Below, piece by piece: positions 16,285-23,636 of a DNA stretch of 28,079 nucleotides; the first letter of the stretch is position 1; each line of letters opens with the position of its first letter. The translations under genes and the position numbers were made by a program. The stretch spans positions 1 to 28,079 of the forward strand of contig BNUQ01000023.1 of the NCBI GenBank assembly GCA_025997475.1, read 5' to 3'. This DNA is from Planctomycetales bacterium. Lineage in GTDB: Bacteria; Planctomycetota; SZUA-567. The notes beneath the pieces were generated by a model. That model searched no databases. It saw nothing but the letters and a program-made list of their open reading frames with translations, and was not told where the DNA came from.

Positions 16285-17271
16285 ATGAGTGAAAATTATT
16301 CGCAATTGCCGGCGGCGTTGGCCTCGCCGGCGCGCTTGCCGCAAAAAAAATGGTTTAACCCCCTCTTTGTCGGCGCGTTAATTTTAGCGATTGTCCTTGC
16401 GGCGCTGATTCTCCACAACGAGCATCGCGAACGCTCCGCCTTGCACCTGTTGCCGCTCGACACCGACGCTTATTTTCTCGCGCCGCTGGCGGACACGCCG
16501 ACCGCCGACCGCGCGTTGTGGGACAAATTATGCGCGTCGTTTTTCGGCGAACTGTCGCCCGCCGACCGCGCGATGCTGACGGCGTCCGTTACCCATTACG
16601 GCGTCGCGCGACTGCCGCAGGGCGAGGCACTAATCGTCAAATGCGGCAATGCGTGGGACGTGAAACGGTTGTTCACGGCGGCGCGGTTCGCGGCGCAACC
16701 GTCGGGTTCGCCGAACAGTTACACCCTGACCGTCGGCGGCGACACGCTGGCGTTCGCGCTGTTGAAACCCTACGCCGTTTTCGCGCCGAACCGCGACGCG
16801 GTCGCGACGGTGGTTGACTGTTGGCGCGAGGGGCAAAAATCGCTCGGACAAGTCGCGCCGAAATTTCATTACGCCAATCGCGCCGAATTTTACGCGCGTC
16901 CGCACCGGTCGTTGTTTCCCGATAATTTCCGCGAACTGTGGCGCGTGGCAAGCGACCTGCCGGAAAATTCCGGCTGGTTCGGCGAAATCGAATGGCGCGG
17001 CGACAGTTTTGTCGCGCAAGGCGCGGTGGTGAATTTACTGCCACCGGCGCCGGCGCCCGGCTTCTGGCATTATTTGTGGTGGACGTTCGTTATTATCGTC
17101 GCCGTCGTCATCGGTCTGCCGGTGTTGTTCTTGCTGACGGTGTTCGGCTTGGCGGGCTGGTTTCATTTCACCTCGAAATGGCGCGGCATAAAATCGCCGC
17201 CGGTCGTGCCGGAACTGCCGCCGCTTTCGCCGGAATTGCAAGAAGATTTGAAGAGCAGAGTTGAAAGTTGA
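16285..17271 (+). CDS. Two-TM protein of unknown function
   Basis: 328 residues. One transmembrane helix at about 24-44 (NPLFVGALILAIVLAALIL) and a second, long hydrophobic stretch at about 262-290 (WWTFVIIVAVVIGLPVLFLL and on). The roughly 215 residues between them contain no motif I know and would be periplasmic if the N-terminus is inside. The C-terminal tail is proline-rich (PPVVPELPPLSPELQ). AAGGAG lies 6 nt before the ATG. The last codons and the TGA stop fall in the first unit of heptamer element F. It lies in the same orientation as the SPFH-GYF gene 190 bp downstream and may work with it at the membrane, but this is only a guess. Confidence 0.75.
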   Translation: MSENYSQLPAALASPARLPQKKWFNPLFVGALILAIVLAALILHNEHRERSALHLLPLDTDAYFLAPLADTPTADRALWDKLCASFFGELSPADRAMLTASVTHYGVARLPQGEALIVKCGNAWDVKRLFTAARFAAQPSGSPNSYTLTVGGDTLAFALLKPYAVFAPNRDAVATVVDCWREGQKSLGQVAPKFHYANRAEFYARPHRSLFPDNFRELWRVASDLPENSGWFGEIEWRGDSFVAQGAVVNLLPPAPAPGFWHYLWWTFVIIVAVVIGLPVLFLLTVFGLAGWFHFTSKWRGIKSPPVVPELPPLSPELQEDLKSRVES

Positions 17272-17416
17272 AAGTTTAGAGTTGCGAGCGCACGAAGCGC
17301 GGCGGGAAAAATTCCCCGCTACGGAGGGCGGAATGATTGGTCAAAATCTCGCGAAGCGATTTTTGAAAATTAAACTCCGCCGTTTTTAATTTTTAATTCT
17401 TAATTTTTAATTGTTC
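17258..17416. repeat. Heptamer inverted-repeat element F
   Basis: The left arm at 17258-17285 is GAGTTGA, AAGTTGA, AAGTTTA, GAGTTGC. The right arm at 17382-17416 is GTTTTTA, ATTTTTA, ATTCTTA, ATTTTTA, ATTGTTC. The core is itself palindromic: GGCGGAAT (17327-17334) and ACTCCGCC (17374-17381) flank TCGCGAAGCGA, which folds as a 4-bp hairpin with a GAA loop. It gives the best view of the family core. Confidence 0.82.
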
Positions 17417-17462
17417 TTTCTGTTATTTCACAAATTCACACCGCCAAACGAGAGGAGAACCA

Positions 17463-18614
17463 ATGGGCATTTTCGACGCAATTAAAGAGAAGGCGTTAGG
17501 GCAATTTATCGACGTGATTGATTGGGTGGACGACGCGCGCAACACGCTCGTCTGGAAATTCCCGCGCGGCGACAACGAAATCAAAAACGGCGCGCAACTG
17601 ATTGTCCGCGAAAGCCAAGCCGCCGCGTTTTTGCACGAGGGCGAACTCGGCGACGTGTTCGGACCGGGGCGCGTGCAACTGACGACCAGCAACATTCCGA
17701 TTTTGACCACGCTCAAAAGTTGGAAATACGCCTTCAACGCGCCGTTTAAGTGCGACGTGTATTTCATCAACACGCGGCAGTTCACCGACCAAAAATGGGG
17801 CACGCAAAATCCGATTATGCTCCGCGACGCCGAGTTCGGTCCCATCCGTCTGCGGGCGTTCGGCTCGTATGCGTTTCAAATCACCAAAGAGGGCGCGGGC
17901 AAATTTATCCGGCAGATGGCGGGCACGACCCCGGATTTGCAAACCGAGGAAATCGTCGGGCAATTGCGCAACATCATCGCGGCGCGTTTCGCCGACGCCC
18001 TCGGCGAGGCCAAAATTCCGGCGCTCGACTTGGCGGCGCAATACAACGAAATGGGCGATTTTCTCCGCGCCAAAATGCAACCGGATTTCGACGAATACGG
18101 CATCACGCTGACGAAGTTTTTGTTGGAAAACGTGTCGTTGCCGCCGGAAGTCGAACAGGCGCTCGACAAGCGGACGCAGATGGGCATTTTGGGCGACCTC
18201 AACAAATACACGCAATTCCAAGCCGCGAACGCGCTCGGCGACGCCGCGAAAAATCAGGGGATGGCGGGTAATATGATGGGAATGTTCGCCGGAATGAATC
18301 TCGGACAAATGACCGCGGGCAATCTCGGCGCCGCGCAAGCGGCGGGCGCGCCGCAAGCCGCCGTCGGCGCGGGCGCGGGCGTTCCGCCGCCGTTACCCGG
18401 CGCGACGCCGGCAATCAACTGGTTTGTCGGGATAAACGGGCAACAGCAAGGACCGTTTGACACGGCGAATTTACAGACGCAAATCGCCGCCGGTAAAATT
18501 GCCCGCGACACGCTGGTCTGGCACGCGGCACTCTCCGGTTGGACGAAAGCCGGTGAACTCGCCGACCTCGCGCCGGCGTTCGGCAACGTCCCGCCGCCGT
18601 TGCCGGGGGCGTGA
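17463..18614 (+). CDS. SPFH-domain protein with C-terminal GYF_2 domain
   Basis: 383 residues. The first 270 match the YdjI/virion-core-like SPFH family: MGIFDAIKEKALGQFIDVID, then NGAQLIVRESQAAAFLHEGE, VFGPGRVQLTTSNIPILTTL and SFAF-type strands around FGSYAFQITKEGAGKFI. A Met/Gly-rich linker (MAGNMMGMFAGMNLGQ) and a proline run (PPPLPG) lead to a C-terminal GYF_2 module at about 322-375: WFVGINGQQQGPFDTANLQ and LVWHAALSGWTKAGELADL. GYF modules bind proline-rich peptides; the protein ends in PPPLPGA itself. SPFH proteins form membrane-associated oligomers. Ribosome binding site GAGGAG 5 nt before the ATG. The exact role is unknown, and no membrane helix is present. Confidence 0.85.
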   Translation: MGIFDAIKEKALGQFIDVIDWVDDARNTLVWKFPRGDNEIKNGAQLIVRESQAAAFLHEGELGDVFGPGRVQLTTSNIPILTTLKSWKYAFNAPFKCDVYFINTRQFTDQKWGTQNPIMLRDAEFGPIRLRAFGSYAFQITKEGAGKFIRQMAGTTPDLQTEEIVGQLRNIIAARFADALGEAKIPALDLAAQYNEMGDFLRAKMQPDFDEYGITLTKFLLENVSLPPEVEQALDKRTQMGILGDLNKYTQFQAANALGDAAKNQGMAGNMMGMFAGMNLGQMTAGNLGAAQAAGAPQAAVGAGAGVPPPLPGATPAINWFVGINGQQQGPFDTANLQTQIAAGKIARDTLVWHAALSGWTKAGELADLAPAFGNVPPPLPGA

Positions 18615-18653
18615 ATTTTTCAATAAACCGGAAATAAACCGGTTCGCCCAAAG

Positions 18654-18687
18654 TATTTGCCGTCGGCGTTCGCCGACGGCAAATACG
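18654..18687. repeat. Perfect 15-bp hairpin between convergent genes
   Basis: GTATTTGCCGTCGGC (18654-18668) and its exact reverse complement (18673-18687) are separated by the 4-nt loop GTTC. It lies between the convergent SPFH-GYF and RDD-Maf genes. There is no T-run on either side, so it is not a standard intrinsic terminator; a REP-like element or a 3'-end stabiliser is possible. Confidence 0.75.
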
Positions 18688-18740
18688 GGCAACGCCAATG
18701 ACTAAACCGCTCTATTCAACGGCCACGCGTTATAGCGCTA

Positions 18741-20918
18741 TTATTTCTCTTCCCCGTTATCGAGCGCCGCCAACATTTCCTGCACGTTTTCGAGCGGCAA
18801 ACCAATCACATTCGACACACTGCCGTAAATCGCCGTTACAAATTCGCCGGCGGCGCCCTGCACCGCATACCCGCCCGCGCGGTCTTGCCACTCGCCGGAT
18901 TCGATATAATTCTCAATATCCGCGTCCGTCAACTCCCGCCAATGCACCTCGGTCATCGCGAAATCGGACACCTCCCGATTCTGCGCTTTGTCGATGATGA
19001 CGACCGCCGTGTTGACCAAATGTTTCGCGCCGGAGAGCGTCCGCAACATTCGCCGCGCGTCGTCCGCGTCGCGCGGTTTGCCGAAAATTTCGTGGTCTTG
19101 GGCGACCACCGTGTCCGCGCCGATGACGAGCGCCGCGCGCGAGGCGTCTATCGCCACTCGCGTCGTTTTCGCCCGCGCCAGCGACATCGCGATTTCCGCC
19201 GCCGACATTTTCAGGTCAAACTTTTCGTCGATATTCGCCGGCGCGACGGCGAAGTCGGTGTGCCGCAAGAGCAAGCCCAGTAAGTCGCGCCGTTGCGGCG
19301 ACTGACTGGCTAACACGATTTCCCGCCGCCGATACGGCAGATAATACGCCACGACCGTGCCGGCGGCGAGGTCGCCGAGCCGTTGCGTGCGGCGCGTCAC
19401 GCACACCGCAACGAGCGCGACTAAATACCACAAATTTAAGCCGCCGAACGACAGCGGGAAAAAATCGACGCCGCGCAACAAGTTGCGGATGAGAATTTGT
19501 CGCTTATACGGCTTGCCGCCGTCGAGGGCGCGGACGCGCATCTTGAACAGCGCCTTGCCGGGCGTCGTGCCCCAGAACATTTCGGCGAGCGCGCTATACA
19601 CCACATTCGCGCCGAGCCAAATGAAAAACACCGGCATCGAAAACGCCAGCGTGATTTCGCCGAGCGTCAGCAAATAACCGACGGGCGCGGCTAAACAAAC
19701 GCCGCCGTCCACCGCAAACGCCAGCGTCCGGTCGGACAGCCGCGCCAAACCGCCGATGCGAATGAGGCGAAGCGCCGTCAGCGTGGCGGCGGCTTCGTGG
19801 TTGCCGCCCGCCGCGTCGCTCGCGGCGCGTTTTTCGACGTGGCGCATCGCCCAGCCGCGCAACAAAAACATCGTCAGCAAAACGCCGCACATTCCCCACA
19901 ACAAAATCCGCGTCCACGCCCATTCGTCGCCGGCTCCGCCCGCGAGCGGCGTGGCGACGACGCGCCCCAAATCGTCGGGGAATTTCGGCGCGCGAATAAA
20001 ATGGATGCCGTTCCAACTCGACCGCGCCACCGTCAACCCGTCCGCGCCCGCCGCGAGCGTCAGCGCCAGCGGCGGCGTTTGATACACGGCGTCGGCAAAC
20101 GGCGCGAGCGCAAGTTGCGTCCAGCGCCCGTTTTCATATTGCGACAAAGAAATTTTACGGTCGCTCTCCTGCGCCAATAAAATTCCGTTGCCCGCCGGAC
20201 ACACGGCAAAAATTCCGTCTTGGTCGTTGCGCGGCGGCGCCGGTAAAAATTCCCAAGCGTCGTCAACCAGCATCGCGGCTTGCCAACCGGCGAGAACTTT
20301 ATCGCCGCCGCCCGGTCGCCACGCGAGCAATAATTTCCCGTCGCAAGTGGTCATCTCCAAGCGCGGCGACGGACGGAAAAACGGCAACGCGAGCGCGGTC
20401 TTTTCCCAGCGCGGCGCCGTCGCGTCTTCCGGCGCCGGACGCAAGCGATACAACGCGAGTTGCCGCGCGGCGTCGGCGGCGAGCGCGTAAAAATCGCCGT
20501 TCGCGACGACGGTGGCGGCGAATAACGTCAGGTCGTTTTGCGGCGGCACGAGCGCGATGGGCGGGGCGCGGTCCACGCAGGCGAAAATCGCGCCGTCGGC
20601 AAAGACCAGCGTCAGCGCGGCGGGCGAGGCGTCGAGGACTAAATTGCGGGAGATGCGGCGACCGTCGGTCGCGCTGGCGGCGGACAGCGCCGCGGAGCAA
20701 GCGGCGACGACGCGCCCGTGATACGCCGGCGACGGCGAGCCGGACGCGGCGAACAGCGACGAGTCGTAAATGACGAAAGTGCCGTCGGCTTGCCGGTCGT
20801 TGACCACGACTTTGACGCCGTCCGGCAAGGCGGCAAGCAACGCGACGCGCGGATAAATTTCGCCGCAACCGCTCGCCCACACCGCCGCCACCGCCAGAAT
20901 AAAAACGAGTTTTTTCAT
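18741..20918 (-). CDS. Fusion: lipoprotein-like region, RDD membrane domain and Maf nucleotide pyrophosphatase
   Basis: 725 residues in one frame. The N-terminus is a signal sequence ending in a weak lipobox (AVWASGC). Residues up to about 330 look like a beta-rich, possibly propeller-like exported domain. A membrane helix follows (ILLWGMCGVLLTMFLLRGWA). Residues about 385-530 are an RDD domain: LARLSDRTLAFAVDGGVCL, then FWGTTPGKALFKMRVRALDG and RTQRLGDLAAGTVV. From 532 to the end is a complete Maf domain: IVLASQSPQRRDLL (from Ile534), IGADTVVAQDHEIFGKP, LSGAKHLVNTAVVI, and DRAGGYAVQGAAGEFV with GSVSNVIGLPLENV. Maf proteins hydrolyse nucleoside triphosphates and act in the cytoplasm. There is no linker between RDD and Maf. 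An internal GTG start at 19316 could also give a free Maf. Confidence 0.85.
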   Translation of the reverse strand: MKKLVFILAVAAVWASGCGEIYPRVALLAALPDGVKVVVNDRQADGTFVIYDSSLFAASGSPSPAYHGRVVAACSAALSAASATDGRRISRNLVLDASPAALTLVFADGAIFACVDRAPPIALVPPQNDLTLFAATVVANGDFYALAADAARQLALYRLRPAPEDATAPRWEKTALALPFFRPSPRLEMTTCDGKLLLAWRPGGGDKVLAGWQAAMLVDDAWEFLPAPPRNDQDGIFAVCPAGNGILLAQESDRKISLSQYENGRWTQLALAPFADAVYQTPPLALTLAAGADGLTVARSSWNGIHFIRAPKFPDDLGRVVATPLAGGAGDEWAWTRILLWGMCGVLLTMFLLRGWAMRHVEKRAASDAAGGNHEAAATLTALRLIRIGGLARLSDRTLAFAVDGGVCLAAPVGYLLTLGEITLAFSMPVFFIWLGANVVYSALAEMFWGTTPGKALFKMRVRALDGGKPYKRQILIRNLLRGVDFFPLSFGGLNLWYLVALVAVCVTRRTQRLGDLAAGTVVAYYLPYRRREIVLASQSPQRRDLLGLLLRHTDFAVAPANIDEKFDLKMSAAEIAMSLARAKTTRVAIDASRAALVIGADTVVAQDHEIFGKPRDADDARRMLRTLSGAKHLVNTAVVIIDKAQNREVSDFAMTEVHWRELTDADIENYIESGEWQDRAGGYAVQGAAGEFVTAIYGSVSNVIGLPLENVQEMLAALDNGEEK

Positions 20919-21289
20919 AATCGACCTGTTCGATAGCCAAGAGTGAACAATTTTTCGTGTCTAATTTTTCGCTTCGCCGGGAAAAATGACGAAGCCGTAC
21001 CGAGAGTATTGCGAGGAATTTTGACGCGGCGGAACGGAAGATTTGCCGAAAATTTGCCGCGAATTGGTTGTCGAACGGGTCTAACGGTGCGGGATTGTAT
21101 CGGCGGCGGTAAAATACGAAATGGCGGGCGGCGCTCAAACCGGCGAGGTCACACGCCGCCCAAGAGCCGAGCGAGCATTATTTTCAATCGCGGCGGTCGG
21201 CGGCGTTCACCGCTGACGGGGCAATTCGCGCAAGTCGCAGTCCACGCGCGGAAAGGTCGCACCGACGGCGATACAACGCGCCTAAATGC
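20919..21289. other. 371-bp region without a recognised gene
   Basis: Lies between the RDD-Maf gene start and tRNA-Val. I see no convincing coding region or RNA fold. A GATACAAT box at 21093-21100 on the minus strand could be a -10 element for the gene to the left. An open frame on the plus strand from 20943 runs through the tRNA and is not a gene. Confidence 0.5.
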
Positions 21290-21366
21290 TGGTGGACGAT
21301 ATTGGACTCGAACCAATGACCTTCTGCTTGTAAGGCAGACGCGCTAACCGACTGCGCTAATCGTCC
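21290..21366 (-). tRNA. tRNA-Val (anticodon TAC)
   Basis: Full cloverleaf on the minus strand: acceptor GGACGAT/ATCGTCC, D stem GCGC/GCGC, anticodon stem TCTGC/GCAGA with loop CTTACAA, T stem ATTGG/CCAAT with loop TTCGAGT, discriminator A and an encoded CCA. 77 nt including CCA. Confidence 0.96.
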
Positions 21367-21427
21367 GATGGCGGGAAGGGTTGACCGATGCTTGGCGCGC
21401 GCCAAAAACGCGAGCGCGAAAAAGGTG

Positions 21428-21502
21428 TGGCTACCCCGGAGGGACTCGAACCCCCGAAAACAGAACCAAAATCTGTTGTGTTACCAATTACACCACGGGG
21501 TA
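21428..21502 (-). tRNA. tRNA-Gln (anticodon TTG)
   Basis: Full cloverleaf on the minus strand: acceptor TACCCCG/CGGGGTA, D stem GTGT/ACAC, anticodon stem ACAGA/TCTGT with loop TTTTGGT, T stem GGGGG/CCCTC with one wobble and loop TTCGAGT, discriminator G and an encoded CCA. 75 nt including CCA. It lies 61 bp from tRNA-Val and the two may be co-transcribed. Confidence 0.95.
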
Positions 21503-21692
21503 ACTTTTGGAGGGCGCATTGTAGGATTTCGCCGCCGCGTTTCAATTTATATTTTCCTAATTTTTATGCCTTCGGCATTTATCGAGAAAACGCCGTTTGC
21601 CGCGTCCGCCGTCATTGACGAATAAATTTTCAGCGGAAAAATGCCTGCTCAATTTTAGGCGGATAACGTTTTTCTTTTTACGGGAGAAAATT

Positions 21693-22283
21693 ATGCGGTG
21701 GGCAAAATTGGCGTTGGCGGCGGTTTGCGGTTTGGTGGTTATTTTCAACGTGTTCGGCGCGGCGGCAAACGACGCGGCGACCGCGGCGACCGCGGCGACG
21801 CCGGCGGGCAACGGCAAAATTTTAATCGCGTATTATTCTTATTCCGGCAACACGGCGACGCTCGCGCGGGAAATTCAGAAGCAAGCGGGCGGCGACTTGT
21901 TCGTCATCACGCCGGTCAATCCTTATCCGTCCAACTATCGGGAATGTTTGACGCAAGCGAAATTAGAAATTGACGGCGGCGTCAAACCGGAGTTGCGGGC
22001 GAACGTTGCCAACCTCGCGCAATACGACACGATTTTTGTCGGCACGCCGAATTGGTATGGCGGGGTTACGCCGCCGGTCACCGCGTTTTTAGCGGCGAAC
22101 GATTTGACGGGTAAAAAAGTGATTCCGTTTTGCACGCACGGCACCGGCGGCGAGCAAAATTGTTTGACCGGCATCGCGGCGCTGACGCCGAATTCCGACC
22201 ACGCCGTCGGTCTCGCCGTCGCGGGCAATCGCGTAAAAGGCGCAAGCGTCGCCGTCGCGGAATGGTTGCAAAAAATCCGTTAA
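21693..22283 (+). CDS. Exported flavodoxin-like protein
   Basis: 196 residues. An N-terminal signal peptide (KLALAAVCGLVVIFNVFGAAA) is followed by an Ala/Thr-rich spacer and a flavodoxin fold. The FMN phosphate loop is YYSYSGNTATLA at about 49-60, and later loops are TPNWYGGVTPPV and FCTHGTGGEQN. The NPYPSNYRECL segment is typical of the flavodoxin_4 family. A signal peptide implies it works outside the cytoplasm, so it is unlikely to be the electron acceptor of the NifJ enzyme encoded nearby. I chose the ATG at 21693 because GGGAG lies 6 nt upstream and the signal peptide starts there; an earlier in-frame ATG at 21597 adds 32 unlikely residues. Confidence 0.87.
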   Translation: MRWAKLALAAVCGLVVIFNVFGAAANDAATAATAATPAGNGKILIAYYSYSGNTATLAREIQKQAGGDLFVITPVNPYPSNYRECLTQAKLEIDGGVKPELRANVANLAQYDTIFVGTPNWYGGVTPPVTAFLAANDLTGKKVIPFCTHGTGGEQNCLTGIAALTPNSDHAVGLAVAGNRVKGASVAVAEWLQKIR

Positions 22284-22303
22284 TTTTCACAGGGGATAAA
22301 TTT

Positions 22304-22552
22304 ATGCTGACGTTATCGCTTCCTCAAGAAATGGATTCTCGATTGGCTTCGTTGGCAAGCAATGCCGGCAGAACCAAAAGCGATTTTGTTGTGGACGCGC
22401 TGAGCGCTTATTTCGAGGAAATTAGCGACGCCGAATTAGCCGAAACCGCGTTGTCGCGATTTTATACCGCCAACGAAAAAGCGATTCCGTTGACGGAAAT
22501 GGAGCGGCGGCTTGGCTTGGCAATGCCGTCGTTGACGATGGATAGAGTATAG
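22304..22552 (+). CDS. Ribbon-helix-helix antitoxin-like protein (orphan)
   Basis: 82 residues. The N-terminal half follows the CopG/RelB-type ribbon-helix-helix pattern: MLTLSLPQEMDSRLASLASN (beta strand and helix 1), then GRTKSDFVVDALSAYFEE (helix 2), with the AELAETAL helix. The C-terminal LTEMERRLGLAMP resembles the toxin-binding tail of RelB-like antitoxins. A RelE-type toxin would be expected directly downstream, but the next gene is an ATPase 88 bp away, so it is an orphan antitoxin or a regulator of that gene pair. AGGGG lies upstream of the ATG. A longer frame opening at 22130 overlaps the flavodoxin gene and is not used. Confidence 0.8.
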   Translation: MLTLSLPQEMDSRLASLASNAGRTKSDFVVDALSAYFEEISDAELAETALSRFYTANEKAIPLTEMERRLGLAMPSLTMDRV

Positions 22553-22640
22553 ATAATTTATGGCGTTTGATTTTTATATTTTTGTGATTGTTAAATAACG
22601 AACTTCATCTTTGCCAATTTTGAATGAAAGGTATTTGGTC

Positions 22641-23636
22641 ATGGCTATTAATCGAGTGGAAATAAATGATTTTTTAGCGTTTCGCGGCGGGTTTGCGGTG
22701 GACTTTTGTTCTGGCACTAATGTTGTCATCGGCAGTAACGGTACTGGAAAAACAACGCTGCTGAAAGTGATGTATGCCGCAAGTAAGTACAGACGTGCTA
22801 AACTTATGGATACATCTATGAAAATGCTTCTGCGTCATTTTGACCGAGTGGAAGGCGTAGAAAATATCGGGAAGGACGTGGTAAGGGTGTCGTTTGATAA
22901 CCGGGTTGTAGAGTATGATATAGTTTCCCCGCGAGAAGAACGAGAAGAAAGTGTTCGCGTAACACCACGCGGGGAAAAAGCAACGCCATCAGTATTTATT
23001 CCTGCGGCTGAAATGTTGTCTCACTCCAAGGGATTTCTGGCTCTATGCTATGAAAGAATGATGCCTTTTGACGCCACGCAAATTGACATCATAGCCAAAG
23101 CCGAACTGGGTGAAGCCAATGAAGTATTGCCACTTTGTCAAAAATTGCTCGACATAATAAGTAGAGTCATTGATGGAAAAGTTATCTATGAAAATGATGC
23201 CTTTTATGTGCAAAAAACTTCCGGTAAAAAAATTTCGTTTCCTTTTGAGGCGGAAGGTTTTCGTAAATTCGGGTTGTTATGGAAATTGCTCCGTAATGGA
23301 CTGTTGGAGAAAGGGACAATTCTCTTTTGGGACGAGCCGGAAGCCAATATCAATTCCGAATTAATTCCCGTTTTGGTGGATGTTTTGCTCGAACTTTCTC
23401 GCAACGGCGTACAAATTTTCGCCGCGACCCACAGTGAAATGTTGGCAGATTATTTTGCGGTGCGCCGGGGTAAAAGCGACCAAGTGAAATTTTATTCGCT
23501 CTACAAAGACCAAAAGTCGCAACAAATTAGAGCCGCTGTTGACGACCGTTTCGATTTGCTTGACCATAATTTACTGACCAAACAATCTGTCGCGCTCTAT
23601 GAAGAAGAATTGATGAAAGGATTGTCCAATGGCTGA
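22641..23636 (+). CDS. AAA/ABC-type ATPase (AAA_15/AAA_21-like)
   Basis: 331 residues with the layout of SMC/OLD-like ABC ATPases found in many defence systems. N-terminal NRVEINDFLAFRGGFAVDF, Walker A GSNGTGKT at 31-38, signature-like EGFRKFGLLWKLLRNG, Walker B TILFWDEPEANIN with Asp231-Glu232, and the switch histidine 264 in AATHSEML. No coiled-coil arm or nuclease domain is present; the next gene could supply one. I chose the ATG at 22641; a TTG at 22611 would add 10 residues. Base and codon use is AT-richer than the flanking genes, a sign of transfer. The last 8 bases overlap the following gene, so the two are translationally coupled. Substrate and effector are unknown. Confidence 0.88.
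   Translation: MAINRVEINDFLAFRGGFAVDFCSGTNVVIGSNGTGKTTLLKVMYAASKYRRAKLMDTSMKMLLRHFDRVEGVENIGKDVVRVSFDNRVVEYDIVSPREEREESVRVTPRGEKATPSVFIPAAEMLSHSKGFLALCYERMMPFDATQIDIIAKAELGEANEVLPLCQKLLDIISRVIDGKVIYENDAFYVQKTSGKKISFPFEAEGFRKFGLLWKLLRNGLLEKGTILFWDEPEANINSELIPVLVDVLLELSRNGVQIFAATHSEMLADYFAVRRGKSDQVKFYSLYKDQKSQQIRAAVDDRFDLLDHNLLTKQSVALYEEELMKGLSNG

Noticed and set aside
20919..21289. Possible structured RNA (RNase P, SRP or tmRNA) near the tRNAs
   Set aside because: I looked for the conserved sequence blocks of these RNAs and found none.
20943..21347. 134-codon plus-strand open frame ending in RYWTRTNDLLLVRQTR
   Set aside because: Its C-terminal part is the antisense of tRNA-Val, a common false gene call.
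21357..21618. Open frames overlapping tRNA-Gln on both strands
   Set aside because: Phrases such as ATPEGLEPPKTEPK are typical translations of tRNA antisense sequence.
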